DNA from: Alishewanella aestuarii B11
Lineage (GTDB): Bacteria > Pseudomonadota > Gammaproteobacteria > Enterobacterales > Alteromonadaceae
DNA length: 64,000 nt
Assembly (NCBI RefSeq): GCF_000280055.1
Contig: NZ_ALAB01000039.1
Location: 1-64,000, forward strand
Direction of reading: 5' to 3'
Shown: positions 46,455 through 56,311 of the stretch, piece after piece
Numbering within the stretch: the stretch's first letter is position 1
Layout of the letters: each line of letters begins with the position of its first letter
The notes under the pieces: model-generated
Told to the model about the DNA's origin: nothing
Seen by the model: the letters and a program-made list of their open reading frames with translations, nothing else
The model's database searches: none
Made by a program: the position numbers and the translations under genes

Positions 46455-47201
46455 ATGGATCGTTTGCTTTATATCGCCATGAGCGGTGCCAAAGAAAATA
46501 TGCATGGCATCAGTGTACGGGCGAATAACCTGGCCAATACCGGGACCGTTGGCTTTAAAGCTGATTTTGAGCAGGCCCGCTCGATGCAGGCCTTTGGTGC
46601 CGGCTTGCCAACCCGTGTGTTTTCAATGACAGAGCGCCCTGGTCAAAACTTTGACAGCGGCGCTCTAATCATTACCGAGCGCGAGCTGGATATCGCGATC
46701 CAGGGCGATGGCTGGTTTGCGGTACAGGACAAAAACGGTAACGAAGCCTACACCCGTGCAGGTAACTTGCAGTTAACGCCAGACGGTATGCTGCGCACCG
46801 CCAATGGCCATCCGGTGTTAGGTGAGGATGGTCCTATTATACTGCCCTTACCCCTTGCAAAAATGGAAATTGGTCAGGATGGGACCGTCAGCGCCAGAGT
46901 TCAGGGTGCTCCGGCCAATGTGTTGGAAGTAGTTGGCCGGATCAAGCTGGTTGATACCGAATACCGGGCGGTGGAAAAAGGTAGTGACGGTTTGTTCCGA
47001 CGTAAAGACGGCGAACTAGCGCAACAAAGTGCCGCAGTAACGCTACTACACGGTGCTTATGAAGGCAGCAATGTTAATGCGGTATCCGAAATGACTACCA
47101 TGATCAGTTTGCAGCGCCAATTTGAGCTGCAGGTGAAAATGATGAAAAAAGCGGAACAGATGGACCAGCAGCAGAATCAGCTAATGCGGATCATCGGCTA
47201 A
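46455..47201 (+). CDS. flgF: Proximal rod protein FlgF
   Basis: This 248-residue rod protein has an N-terminus YIAMSGAKENMHGISVRANN with LANTGTVGFKADFEQ and a C-terminus SNVNAVSEMTTMISLQRQFE. CGGAG lies 6 bases before the ATG. It is the first gene after the flgF-operon sigma-54 promoter; flgG to flgJ follow closely. Confidence 0.96.
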   Translation: MDRLLYIAMSGAKENMHGISVRANNLANTGTVGFKADFEQARSMQAFGAGLPTRVFSMTERPGQNFDSGALIITERELDIAIQGDGWFAVQDKNGNEAYTRAGNLQLTPDGMLRTANGHPVLGEDGPIILPLPLAKMEIGQDGTVSARVQGAPANVLEVVGRIKLVDTEYRAVEKGSDGLFRRKDGELAQQSAAVTLLHGAYEGSNVNAVSEMTTMISLQRQFELQVKMMKKAEQMDQQQNQLMRIIG

Positions 47202-47270
47202 TTATTTTTCACAACGGCCGCTGTTACAGCTGTCGTTGCCGTTAACAGGGTTTAGGCCCGGGAGGTACAA

Positions 47271-48059
47271 ATGCATCCGGCTTTGTGGATCAGTAAAACC
47301 GGTCTCGACGCAAAACAGCGCGATATCTCGGTTATTTCTAACAACCTGGCGAATGCCAGTACTGTCGGCTTTAAGAAAAGCCGGGCGATTTTTGAAGACT
47401 TGCTATATCAGAATATTAATCAGCCGGGCGGGCGCTCGTCGCAAAACTCTGAGCTACCAAATGGCTTAATGATTGGCGCCGGTACCAAGGTAGTGGCAAC
47501 GCAAAAGAGTTTTACTCAGGGCAATATGATTACCACGGAAAACAGCCTGGACTTGATGATCCAAGGTCATGGTTTTTTTGAGGTACTGATGCCGGATGGC
47601 ACTATTTCGTACAGCCGTAATGGTCAGTTTACTGTAGACGGTGATGGCAATATGGTGACCTCAGGTGCCGGTTATCAGGTGCAGCCGAATATTGTAATCC
47701 CGCCGGACGCGACTGCCATCATGGTATCACAGGACGGTGAGGTGTCGGTGCGGTTGGCTGGCCAGGTAGAAAATGCGGTATTAGGGCAGTTGACGGTCAC
47801 TAATTTTATTAATCCGGCAGGCTTAGAGCCGATTGGCCAAAACCTGTTTAAGGAAACTCCGGCCAGCGGAGATCCGGTGCAGGGCATTCCGGGTCTGGAG
47901 GGGCTTGGTATCATTGTGCAAGGCGCGCTGGAAACCTCCAACGTCAATGTCACGGAAGAGCTGGTGAGCTTGATTGAAAGTCAGCGGGTGTATGAGATGA
48001 ACTCGAAAGTCATTTCTACCGTCGACCAGATGCTTGGTTATGTTATTCAGCAATTATAA
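47271..48059 (+). CDS. flgG: Distal rod protein FlgG
   Basis: This 262-residue distal rod protein has the N-terminal ISKTGLDAKQRDISVISNNL and LANASTVGFKKSRAIFEDLL segments and the C-terminal SNVNVTEELVSLIESQRVYE and TVDQMLGYV. GGGAGG lies 5 bases before the ATG. It forms the drive shaft that passes through the LP-ring made by the next genes. Confidence 0.97.
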   Translation: MHPALWISKTGLDAKQRDISVISNNLANASTVGFKKSRAIFEDLLYQNINQPGGRSSQNSELPNGLMIGAGTKVVATQKSFTQGNMITTENSLDLMIQGHGFFEVLMPDGTISYSRNGQFTVDGDGNMVTSGAGYQVQPNIVIPPDATAIMVSQDGEVSVRLAGQVENAVLGQLTVTNFINPAGLEPIGQNLFKETPASGDPVQGIPGLEGLGIIVQGALETSNVNVTEELVSLIESQRVYEMNSKVISTVDQMLGYVIQQL

Positions 48060-48070
48060 CGGGGGCTACG

Positions 48071-48751
48071 ATGCGTAACGTTGCTTACTTGATAGGGCTC
48101 AGTTTGCTGTTATTGCTAACCGGGTGTGCGGCAACACAGGAAGCCAAACCTGACGATCCTTTTTTTGCGCCCTTGCCACCTGAGCCAGCGCCGCGGCCGG
48201 TGCTGCGTAATGGTTCGCTGTTTACGCAAAGTCATTCGAATAGTCTGTATACCGATAATCGTGCGCGGCATGAAGGCGATATTATTACCGTGGTGCTGCG
48301 CGAACGGACCCAGGCTTCAAAGAATGCCAAGACCGAGAGTAAAAAAGACAGTAACGTCGCTTTTGAGCCGATCAATATCGCGGGTCGCAATGCCTCAATC
48401 GGTGGTAACGTGTTGCAGTTTGGTTCCAGTAGTAATCAGGATTTTAAAGGCGATGCCAAAGCCAATCAAAGTAACAGCCTGGTAGGGGATATCTCGGTCA
48501 ATGTGTTGCAGGTGCTGGCCAATGGTAATCTGGTGATCCGTGGCGAAAAGTGGTTAACCTTAAATACCGGTAAAGAGTACATCCGGCTGACCGGTGTGAT
48601 CCGGCCACAGGATGTCGATGTGAATAACACGGTTGAGTCTACCAAGATCGCTAATGCCCGCATTGAATATAGCGGCACGGGCGCACATCATCATGGCCAG
48701 TCTCCTGGTTGGTTAAGTCGGTTTTTCAATGGCCCGCTGTGGCCGTTCTAG
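48071..48751 (+). CDS. flgH: L-ring lipoprotein FlgH
   Basis: This 226-residue lipoprotein (lipobox LLLTGC, Cys near residue 19) has the FlgH core DIITVVLRERTQASKNAKT and the C-terminal RPQDVDVNNTVESTKIANAR and GWLSRFF. It forms the outer-membrane L-ring bushing and needs Lgt for acylation. It is 11 bp after flgG. Confidence 0.97.
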   Translation: MRNVAYLIGLSLLLLLTGCAATQEAKPDDPFFAPLPPEPAPRPVLRNGSLFTQSHSNSLYTDNRARHEGDIITVVLRERTQASKNAKTESKKDSNVAFEPINIAGRNASIGGNVLQFGSSSNQDFKGDAKANQSNSLVGDISVNVLQVLANGNLVIRGEKWLTLNTGKEYIRLTGVIRPQDVDVNNTVESTKIANARIEYSGTGAHHHGQSPGWLSRFFNGPLWPF

Positions 48752-48760
48752 GAGCAGCAC

Positions 48761-49864
48761 ATGCGTAGCGCTAATATTGTCACTGTCTGTTTGTTGCTGC
48801 TAGCCAGTTGTTTGCCGCTGGCGGCACAGAGTGCCCGGATCAAAGATGTCGCCGATATCGAGGGTGTGCGTTCAAACCAACTGGTGGGATACGGACTGGT
48901 AGTGGGGTTGCCTGGCACCGGTGAGCAAAGCCCCTTTACTGAACAAAGTTTTCGTACCATGTTGGCAAATTTCGGCATTAATTTGCCGGCCGGAGGCCGC
49001 ACGCAAATCAAGAACGTGGCTGCCGTTGCGGTACACGCCGAATTACCCCCCTTTGCCAAACCAGGACAGAGTATTGATATTACCGTTTCGTCGGTGGGCA
49101 GTGCCAAGAGCTTACGTGGCGGCACCTTGCTGCAAACCTTTTTAACCGGTCTGGACGGCAATGTTTATGCGGTAGCACAGGGTAGTCTGATAGTCAGCGG
49201 CCTGGGAGCGGAAGGGCTGGATGGTTCACGTATCGTCGTCAATACTCCGACAGTAGGGCGTATTCCGAATGGTGCCGTGGTAGAGCGCGAAGTGGAGTCG
49301 CCCTTTGGCAATGGCGATTTTATTACCTTTAATCTGAAACGTCCCGATTTCACTACCGCTAAGCGGCTGGCTGAGACCATTAATGGCTTTATGGGACCGG
49401 AAACGGCGTTTTCACTGGACGCCTCTTCGGTAAGGGTGCGGGCGCCACGGGATATTAGCCAGCGCGTATCCTATTTAGCGACCCTGGAAAATCTGACCTT
49501 TCAACCGGCGGATCAGGCAGCCAAGATCATTATTAACTCCCGCACTGGTACCATTGTGATTGGCAAAGATGTGCGCTTGTTCCCGGCGGCAGTAACCCAT
49601 GGTGGTTTAACCGTCACCATTGAAGAAAATCGGCAAGTTTCTCAACCCAATCCCTTTAGCGATGGTGAAACGGTAGTGGTAGAAGACAGCATTATTAATG
49701 TTAATCCGCAAAACTCCCGGATGTTTAAGTTTGATCCCGGCGTGACGCTGGATGAGTTAGTGCGTACCGTCAATGCGGTAGGGGCGGCGCCTGGCGATCT
49801 GATGGCGATTCTGGAAGCCTTAAAAGAAGCCGGTGCCATTCATGGTGAATTGGTGGTGATCTAA
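48761..49864 (+). CDS. flgI: P-ring protein FlgI
   Basis: This 367-residue periplasmic protein has an N-terminal signal peptide (cleaved near LAAQS) and the FlgI core [39 protein letters not shown] and the C-terminal [20 protein letters not shown]. It forms the P-ring at the peptidoglycan with help from FlgA. FlgJ follows after 1 bp. Confidence 0.97.
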   Translation: MRSANIVTVCLLLLASCLPLAAQSARIKDVADIEGVRSNQLVGYGLVVGLPGTGEQSPFTEQSFRTMLANFGINLPAGGRTQIKNVAAVAVHAELPPFAKPGQSIDITVSSVGSAKSLRGGTLLQTFLTGLDGNVYAVAQGSLIVSGLGAEGLDGSRIVVNTPTVGRIPNGAVVEREVESPFGNGDFITFNLKRPDFTTAKRLAETINGFMGPETAFSLDASSVRVRAPRDISQRVSYLATLENLTFQPADQAAKIIINSRTGTIVIGKDVRLFPAAVTHGGLTVTIEENRQVSQPNPFSDGETVVVEDSIINVNPQNSRMFKFDPGVTLDELVRTVNAVGAAPGDLMAILEALKEAGAIHGELVVI

Positions 49865-49865
49865 G

Positions 49866-50987
49866 ATGGACAGCGGCAAGCTTCAGCACTCCTATCATGA
49901 TCTGCAAAGTTTGCAGCAGATCCGCACCGCGTCCCGCAGTGATGAACAGGGGGCGCTGCGTCAGGCTGCCGAACAGTTTGAAGCCATTTTCTTTAATATG
50001 CTGCTGAAAAGTATGCGCCAGGCAAATAAAGCGTTTGAAGCCGAGGGGCTGATGAACAGTCAGACCACCGAGTTTTACCGCGATATGCACGATAACCAGC
50101 TGGCCACTGATCTGGCACAAAAAGGCGGGCTGGGGCTGGCCGAGCTGTTAGTGCAACAGTTAGATCCGGCTGCGGCAGCCAAGCAGCGAAAAGCTGTCGA
50201 GTTACTGATGCCTGGGCAGCGTGCGGAAAGCCTGAGCATGCCACAGGCGCAACAGTATCAGGACAGCTCAGATTTGGGATTGTTACAAGCTCAGGCTGCG
50301 GCACAGCTAACACAAAGTGGCGTACTACAGCCGGGGCGGCGGGATGAGTCGGTACTGGCACCGTTACTGGAAAAGCTGGAATTGCAGCGCGCTGAGCGCG
50401 CAAAACAGCAAGCACAAAAAGCGGCAGCTAATCAGGCAAAGAGCGAGGTGGCGCCGACCAACCACTGGCAGATTGAATCGCCCACCGACTTTATCCGTGC
50501 CTTGTTACCGGCAGCCCGCAAAGCAGCCGGCGCCCTGGGCCTGGATCCTCTGGCGCTGATTGCACAGGCCGCGCTGGAAACCGGTTGGGGAAAGCGAATG
50601 ATCCGTACCAATGATGGCGAAAATAGCTTTAACCTGTTTGGCATTAAAGCCAGTCGCAACTGGCAGGGCGATACTGCTGTCGTCGATACTCTGGAGTACC
50701 GGCAGGGGGTGGCCCGTAAAGAGCAGGCAAAATTCCGCGCCTACAGCTCACCGGAGCAGAGCTTAAAGGACTATACTGATTTTATCAGTAACAGTGTCCG
50801 TTATCAGCAGGCGGTTGCCGTCGCAGCTGAGCCGGCTGCCTATTTCAGTGAGTTACAAGCTGCCGGTTATGCCACTGATCCGAACTATGCACAAAAAATT
50901 ATGGCGGTTTACCGCAGTTCGGCATTTGAGCAAATTCGCGCTGAATTGGAAACGGCTCAAGAAGTTCCGGCTGCGGCCGATGAATAA
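49866..50987 (+). CDS. flgJ: Rod-cap and peptidoglycan hydrolase FlgJ
   Basis: This 373-residue two-domain protein has an N-terminal rod-cap domain (about residues 20-105, AAEQFEAIFFNMLLKSMRQA), a Gln/Lys-rich linker, and a C-terminal glucosaminidase/muramidase domain (about 200-355) with the catalytic Glu in IAQAALETGWGK and the NLFGIKA motif. It caps the rod and cuts peptidoglycan so the rod can pass. The dual-domain form is typical of beta- and gammaproteobacteria. Confidence 0.96.
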   Translation: MDSGKLQHSYHDLQSLQQIRTASRSDEQGALRQAAEQFEAIFFNMLLKSMRQANKAFEAEGLMNSQTTEFYRDMHDNQLATDLAQKGGLGLAELLVQQLDPAAAAKQRKAVELLMPGQRAESLSMPQAQQYQDSSDLGLLQAQAAAQLTQSGVLQPGRRDESVLAPLLEKLELQRAERAKQQAQKAAANQAKSEVAPTNHWQIESPTDFIRALLPAARKAAGALGLDPLALIAQAALETGWGKRMIRTNDGENSFNLFGIKASRNWQGDTAVVDTLEYRQGVARKEQAKFRAYSSPEQSLKDYTDFISNSVRYQQAVAVAAEPAAYFSELQAAGYATDPNYAQKIMAVYRSSAFEQIRAELETAQEVPAAADE

Positions 50988-51021
50988 GCTAGCGGCTTAG
51001 TCAAGACGCTGTGGAGAGAGC

Positions 51022-53052
51022 ATGTCAGACAATCTGTTAAAAATTGGTAGTTCAGCGATCCGGGCCAGCAGCCTGCTGCTAAACACCACCAGTAACAACA
51101 TTGCCAATATTAATACGCAGGGCTATGTGCGCCAACGCACCGAATTTGCGCCTGATCCACTGGGGATCGGTGTGGGTCGTGGCACGACTGAGCGACTGAT
51201 TAGTGAGTTCACCGTCAAACAACTGCGCCGGGATACCTCGCAGTACTCCTTTGCACAGCAATATGTGTCTGAAGCAAACCGGATTGATGCCTTATTTTCT
51301 AATCCCGCCAATAGTATTGCCACTGGCATGAACGATTTGTTTGCTCAGTTGCAGAGTGCTAACAACGATCCGGTACAACCGGCCAGTCGTCAGCTGGTGA
51401 TTGGTAGTGCGCAATCACTACTCAATCGCTTTGAAGGCATGTCCAAGCTATTAAAGGATCAAGAAACCTTTATTAATGACCAGTTCGATATTTACGTTAA
51501 TGAAGCTAATGATCTGATTAAACAAATTGCGATTTACAACAAAGATATTGCTTCTTACGGCAATGGTACTACCCGGCAGCTGCCGCTGGAACTGCTCGAC
51601 AAGCGCGACCTGGCAATCCTGAAGTTATCGGAAATGGTCGAAATTAACGTGCTGGACGCGGCAAACGGCGAAAAACTGGTATTTATGAATGACGGCCAGT
51701 CGTTGGTGGTAGAGCAGGGCGAGTTTCGATTGCTATCCTTGCGCGGTGATCCTGATCCATTGCGTAAAGAACTACAGTTACAGTTAAATTCTAACAGTAA
51801 CGTTGTTCGCGATGTTAATTCCAAAGCCATAGGCGGCAAGCTTGGCGCTTTGGTGGCGTTTCGGGAAGAAATTCTTGACCCAACCCAGATCCAACTGGGT
51901 CAGCTTGCTCTCTCTTTGGGGGATGCGCTAAATAATCAAAACAAGCTTGGCATGACGCTAAACGGCACCCTCGGCGGTGACTTATTCCGACTGCCGGTAT
52001 CCAATGGTTTAGCCTATCGCAATAACACTGGTGAGATGGCGATCCGGGTTGGTTTAGAAGCCGGGCAAGGTAAAAAACTGCCGCCCAATGACTTTTTGGT
52101 TACTGTTACCGGCGCTAACGAAATTACCGTGCAAGCCGTTGATAGCAGAGGGCAGGTGATTCCGGGCTCAGATAAGGTTATCGGTGGTCTGGATTTAACC
52201 GCAAACCTGACGCTTAATTCCGCCAGTATGCCGCCTGGTGATGATCTCTACGGTCTTGAAATCAATATTTTTATTGGTGCCGGCGGTGCAGCAGTGGGTG
52301 ATCGGTTTTTGTTAAAACCATTACAGGAATCGGCCAGTCAGCTGCAACTTGCGACCAATAGAGGTGAAGATATTGCGTTGGCCAGTCCGGTACGGGGTGG
52401 TTTTAATGTCGCAAACCTGGGCAATGGCCGAGTCGAGCAGCTTGTAGTTACTAATACTGATACCGCAACGCCCTTTATCGGTAATTTACCGTTGAACCTG
52501 GTGTTCACCGGCAGTGACACCTTTGAGATTTACGACAATACACTGCCGGTGCCAAACCTGTTAGGTACCGCCAGTTTTAGCAATAATAATTACAATAATG
52601 TGTTGGCTCAAGCGGGTTTGGCAGGTACTTACGGCTTTGATTTTAATATCAGCGGCGTACCACGCCCCGGCGATCGTTTTACGCTGGAGTTCAACCAAAA
52701 CGGCTTTAGTGATAACCGCAACGGCTTGGCGCTGGTTGGGCTACAAACAGCAGAAACCACCCGGCGTAATGCCGTATCGGTTGCCAATGCAGTTAATGAA
52801 TACAGCTTTAACCAGTCTTATGGCACTATGGTAGGCAGTATCGGGGAACGAACCCGACAGGGACGTACGTTGGAAGAGGCTAACGCGGCTATTCTGGAAC
52901 AAACGACACTGTGGTACGAGTCTTTGTCAGGCGTCAGTTTGGACGAGGAAGCGGCTAACCTGGTGCGCTTCCAGCAAACTTATGCTGCGGCAGCCAGGAT
53001 CTTATCAACGTCGCAAACCATTTTTGATACCCTGTTACAGGCAGTGAGGTAA
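51022..53052 (+). CDS. flgK: Hook-filament junction protein FlgK (HAP1)
   Basis: This 676-residue protein has an N-terminal TTSNNIANINTQGYVRQR motif with the following RQRTEF, and a C-terminal SGVSLDEEAANLVRFQQTYA with AARILSTSQTIFDTLLQAVR. The length is in the long FlgK class (E. coli 547), with extra central domains. It is 34 bp after flgJ and is exported with FlgN. Confidence 0.96.
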   Translation: MSDNLLKIGSSAIRASSLLLNTTSNNIANINTQGYVRQRTEFAPDPLGIGVGRGTTERLISEFTVKQLRRDTSQYSFAQQYVSEANRIDALFSNPANSIATGMNDLFAQLQSANNDPVQPASRQLVIGSAQSLLNRFEGMSKLLKDQETFINDQFDIYVNEANDLIKQIAIYNKDIASYGNGTTRQLPLELLDKRDLAILKLSEMVEINVLDAANGEKLVFMNDGQSLVVEQGEFRLLSLRGDPDPLRKELQLQLNSNSNVVRDVNSKAIGGKLGALVAFREEILDPTQIQLGQLALSLGDALNNQNKLGMTLNGTLGGDLFRLPVSNGLAYRNNTGEMAIRVGLEAGQGKKLPPNDFLVTVTGANEITVQAVDSRGQVIPGSDKVIGGLDLTANLTLNSASMPPGDDLYGLEINIFIGAGGAAVGDRFLLKPLQESASQLQLATNRGEDIALASPVRGGFNVANLGNGRVEQLVVTNTDTATPFIGNLPLNLVFTGSDTFEIYDNTLPVPNLLGTASFSNNNYNNVLAQAGLAGTYGFDFNISGVPRPGDRFTLEFNQNGFSDNRNGLALVGLQTAETTRRNAVSVANAVNEYSFNQSYGTMVGSIGERTRQGRTLEEANAAILEQTTLWYESLSGVSLDEEAANLVRFQQTYAAAARILSTSQTIFDTLLQAVR

Positions 53053-53056
53053 GAGT

Positions 53057-54292
53057 ATGCGGTTAACCTTTAATATGCAGTTTGCTCAGAGTCTGAATGG
53101 CATCCTCAACACTCAGAAGAAGATGTCGATTGCTGAGCAGCAATTAACCAAGCAAACCCGCATTTTAAGTCCGGCAGATGATCCTGCTGCCTCTGCTAAA
53201 GTACTAGCTTTAGATCAGAACTTGTCGCAAATTGAGCAGTTTCAAACTAACAGTGTGCTGTTAAAAAATGGCTTGGCGTTACAGGAGACCATTCTGACTA
53301 ATATGCGTGTCAATTTTGATCGGATAAGTCAGTTAGCGATTGCATCTGGTAATGGTACTTTTACTATTGCTGAACGCCAAGCTGTCGCTTTAGAGTTAGA
53401 GAACATTCAAACCGAATTTTTCGATCTGATGAATACTCGTGATTCTGATGGTGGTTATATATTCGCTGGTTTCCAAGATAAGTCACCGGCGTATGAATTA
53501 AACGCTACGACCGGTCGTTATGAATTTAGAGGTGATGATGGTAGCCGCAGATTGCAAATTTCACCATCGATTAGTCTTTCCGGAAGAGACAGTGGCAAGC
53601 AGATCTTTGATGACGTCTTCGGACGTTTCAAACCTGATAATCCGGTAGTGATATCAGGTACTCCTGATTCTGTAGCTTTACGTGTTAATAACCAGCAGAT
53701 TTTCGATCAATTTTATAGAGAGAAATACGACAGTCAGAACCCGGCGAACAATTTATATAGTTTGCAGATTGATGCCGGAAGCAATTATCAAGTACTGAAT
53801 AATGGCGCTCCTTTAACACCACCAGTGAACGGAGTCTTTGTCTCTGGAGAACCTATCAGGTTCTCAGGTTTGGAGTTACGTGTCGATGGCGCTGCCGCAG
53901 CTCCTGGACAAATTGATTTTACTTTGCCGACACCTGAGAAGAGAAATATTCTCGATACACTTAATGATTTTATCACTGCACTCCGAGACCCATCTGTGAC
54001 TGGTGTCAATTTCAATGAAGCAATAGCTGATGTGTTAGTTCAAACTGACAACAGCGCGAGAAACGTCGATAATACTCTTGCCAGTATAGGTGGCCGTGTG
54101 AATGTACTTGATAGCGTGTTCTCAAGTAATGAAGACCTAATTATCAACAATAAAGGCTATAAAGCCGACATTTCCGAGGTCGATTTTGCTGCTGCTCTGA
54201 CAGAGATTAAACGTCAAGAAATAGCGTTGCAGGCTGCCTCTACAGTATTTAGTAAAATAGGTACGACGACCCTATTTGATTATTTACGTTAA
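53057..54292 (+). CDS. flgL: Hook-filament junction protein FlgL (HAP3)
   Basis: This 411-residue flagellin-like protein has an N-terminal helix with LNGILNTQKKMSIAEQQLTK and RILSPADDPAASAKVLALDQ, a variable centre, and a C-terminal DFAAALTEIKRQEIALQAAS. From about 53,350 onward the bases are clearly AT-richer than in flgI-flgK, so the central domain may have been replaced. It starts 4 bp after flgK. Confidence 0.95.
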   Translation: MRLTFNMQFAQSLNGILNTQKKMSIAEQQLTKQTRILSPADDPAASAKVLALDQNLSQIEQFQTNSVLLKNGLALQETILTNMRVNFDRISQLAIASGNGTFTIAERQAVALELENIQTEFFDLMNTRDSDGGYIFAGFQDKSPAYELNATTGRYEFRGDDGSRRLQISPSISLSGRDSGKQIFDDVFGRFKPDNPVVISGTPDSVALRVNNQQIFDQFYREKYDSQNPANNLYSLQIDAGSNYQVLNNGAPLTPPVNGVFVSGEPIRFSGLELRVDGAAAAPGQIDFTLPTPEKRNILDTLNDFITALRDPSVTGVNFNEAIADVLVQTDNSARNVDNTLASIGGRVNVLDSVFSSNEDLIINNKGYKADISEVDFAAALTEIKRQEIALQAASTVFSKIGTTTLFDYLR

Positions 54293-54357
54293 TACCTCTA
54301 TGCCCGATTTATCAACAATTGGGCGTAGAAGCAAATCGGAAATATGGAAAGTTTTTC

Positions 54358-54384
54358 TAAAGTTTCTCTCAGACTAACCGATAA
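54358..54384 (+). promoter_or_regulatory. Sigma-28 promoter of flagellin gene 1
   Basis: TAAAGTTT, 11 bases, ACCGATAA, with one mismatch to the consensus. It lies about 75 bp before the ATG at 54459. Confidence 0.92.
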
Positions 54385-54458
54385 CTAATTAACACGGCAA
54401 CGCTAGACAAAAACATGTGCTGGTTGCGCTAGAACGGTCAGAATGAGAGGAAATAATC

Positions 54459-55286
54459 ATGGCTCTATATGTAAACACCAACACCAGTTCATTAAACGCT
54501 CAGCGCCAGTTATTTAACTCAGGTAGTGCGTTAGATACAGCATTTAAACGTTTATCATCCGGTTTCCGGATTAACAGCGCCGCCGACGATGCAGCCGGTC
54601 TGCAGATTTCAAACCGCCTGACCAGTCAAATTAACGGCTTAGACCAAGCCGCGCGTAATGCCAACGACGGTATCTCTCTGGCGCAGGTTGCCGAGGGGGC
54701 CATGGAAGAGATCACTAACTCATTGCAGCGCATCCGTACTCTTGCTATTCAGTCACAGAACGGTATCAATAGTACGGATGACAGAGCTGCGCTGCAAAAA
54801 GAAGTGAGTGCATTAAAAACCGAAATTACCCGTGTTGCGGATACCACTCAATTCGGCACGACGCTGCTGCTGGACGGAAACTTAAATGTTGATTTCTTGG
54901 TCGGTGCTAATGCTGGACAGAATATAAATGTAGCGCTGACAAATAGTGGTGGTTATGGAACTACGGCATTGGGTTTGGCTAGCTTAAGTGTCGCGTCCGT
55001 TACAGCTGCGGGTTCGGCGTTAGCATTAATTGATACAGCAATCGGGACTATTGATGGTGCGCGCGCGGATTTAGGTGCATTGCAAAACCGCTTCCAGGCC
55101 ACTATTCGTAACCTGACCAATATATCAGAGAACGTGTCAGGCGCCCGCAGCCGGATCCGGGATACGGATTTTGCCAAAGAAACCGCAGAGTTAACACGCA
55201 CGCAGATCCTGCAGCAAACCAGCACTACCGTGCTGGCGCAGGCTAATCAGCGTCCGCAAGCCGCGCTGAGTTTACTGCAAGGTTAG
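54459..55286 (+). CDS. fliC: Flagellin 1
   Basis: This 275-residue flagellin has D0/D1 helices, with LDTAFKRLSSGFRINSAADD near the N-terminus and SRIRDTDFAKETAELTRTQI with LAQANQRPQAALSLL at the C-terminus, separated by a short variable part of about 60 residues. It has no cysteines and no outer D2/D3 domains. The protein equals flagellin 2 apart from one extra C-terminal Gly. It has its own sigma-28 promoter and terminator. Confidence 0.97.
   Translation: MALYVNTNTSSLNAQRQLFNSGSALDTAFKRLSSGFRINSAADDAAGLQISNRLTSQINGLDQAARNANDGISLAQVAEGAMEEITNSLQRIRTLAIQSQNGINSTDDRAALQKEVSALKTEITRVADTTQFGTTLLLDGNLNVDFLVGANAGQNINVALTNSGGYGTTALGLASLSVASVTAAGSALALIDTAIGTIDGARADLGALQNRFQATIRNLTNISENVSGARSRIRDTDFAKETAELTRTQILQQTSTTVLAQANQRPQAALSLLQG
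54768..55252 (+). repeat. 485-bp tract identical between flagellins 1 and 2, first copy
   Basis: By direct base-by-base comparison, 54768-55252 equals 55789-56273 with no mismatch. Upstream and downstream of the tract the two genes differ by scattered synonymous changes. Confidence 0.93.
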
Positions 55287-55301
55287 TAAAATCATTCGGA
55301 T

Positions 55302-55327
55302 AAAAGGCCGCTTAATTGCGGCTTTTT
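55302..55327 (+). terminator. Terminator of flagellin gene 1
   Basis: GCCGC (55307-55311) and GCGGC (55318-55322) with a 6-base loop, preceded by As and followed by five Ts. Confidence 0.83.
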
Positions 55328-55375
55328 GCCTTTCGATAAGAAATCAATATTTAAGCGTTATTTTTATAAATTATC

Positions 55376-55402
55376 TAAAGTATTCTCTTTTTTTTCCGAT
55401 AC
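55376..55402 (+). promoter_or_regulatory. Sigma-28 promoter of flagellin gene 2
   Basis: TAAAGTAT, 11 bases rich in T, TCCGATAC. It has three mismatches to the consensus, so it is probably weaker than the flagellin 1 promoter. Confidence 0.75.
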
Positions 55403-55479
55403 ATAAGTAACACGAAAATATAGTAGCATCGTCAGTTATGGCGGTTGTCAGTGTTTAATTAGGTAGCAGGAGAGTTAAG

Positions 55480-56304
55480 ATGGCTTTATATGTCAATACC
55501 AATACTTCATCGCTGAATGCACAACGCCAGTTGTTTAACTCAGGTAGTGCATTAGATACAGCATTTAAACGTTTATCATCCGGTTTCCGGATTAACAGCG
55601 CCGCCGACGATGCTGCCGGTCTGCAGATTTCAAACCGCCTGACCAGTCAGATTAACGGCTTAGACCAGGCAGCGCGTAATGCCAACGACGGTATCTCTCT
55701 GGCGCAGGTTGCCGAGGGTGCCATGGAAGAGATCACCAACTCATTGCAGCGCATCCGTACTCTGGCTATTCAATCACAGAACGGTATTAATAGTACGGAT
55801 GACAGAGCTGCGCTGCAAAAAGAAGTGAGTGCATTAAAAACCGAAATTACCCGTGTTGCGGATACCACTCAATTCGGCACGACGCTGCTGCTGGACGGAA
55901 ACTTAAATGTTGATTTCTTGGTCGGTGCTAATGCTGGACAGAATATAAATGTAGCGCTGACAAATAGTGGTGGTTATGGAACTACGGCATTGGGTTTGGC
56001 TAGCTTAAGTGTCGCGTCCGTTACAGCTGCGGGTTCGGCGTTAGCATTAATTGATACAGCAATCGGGACTATTGATGGTGCGCGCGCGGATTTAGGTGCA
56101 TTGCAAAACCGCTTCCAGGCCACTATTCGTAACCTGACCAATATATCAGAGAACGTGTCAGGCGCCCGCAGCCGGATCCGGGATACGGATTTTGCCAAAG
56201 AAACCGCAGAGTTAACACGCACGCAGATCCTGCAGCAAACCAGCACTACCGTGCTGGCGCAGGCTAATCAGCGGCCACAGGCCGCATTAAGTTTACTGCA
56301 GTAA
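55480..56304 (+). CDS. fliC: Flagellin 2
   Basis: This 274-residue flagellin is identical in amino acids to residues 1-274 of flagellin 1. The DNA differs at many silent positions in the first 110 codons and in the last ten, but not in the middle 485 bp. It has its own, weaker-looking sigma-28 promoter. A hairpin at 56312-56347 separates it from flagellin 3, which has no visible promoter of its own. Confidence 0.97.
   Translation: MALYVNTNTSSLNAQRQLFNSGSALDTAFKRLSSGFRINSAADDAAGLQISNRLTSQINGLDQAARNANDGISLAQVAEGAMEEITNSLQRIRTLAIQSQNGINSTDDRAALQKEVSALKTEITRVADTTQFGTTLLLDGNLNVDFLVGANAGQNINVALTNSGGYGTTALGLASLSVASVTAAGSALALIDTAIGTIDGARADLGALQNRFQATIRNLTNISENVSGARSRIRDTDFAKETAELTRTQILQQTSTTVLAQANQRPQAALSLLQ
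55789..56273 (+). repeat. 485-bp tract identical between flagellins 1 and 2, second copy
   Basis: This is an exact match to 54768-55252. Confidence 0.93.
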
Positions 56305-56311
56305 CTGAGGT

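Noticed and set aside
54953-56246. Identical 90-codon antisense frames opposite flagellins 1 and 2 (54953-55225 and 55974-56246)
   Set aside because: They are copies only because the sense genes are identical there. The translation looks like antisense of conserved flagellin helices.
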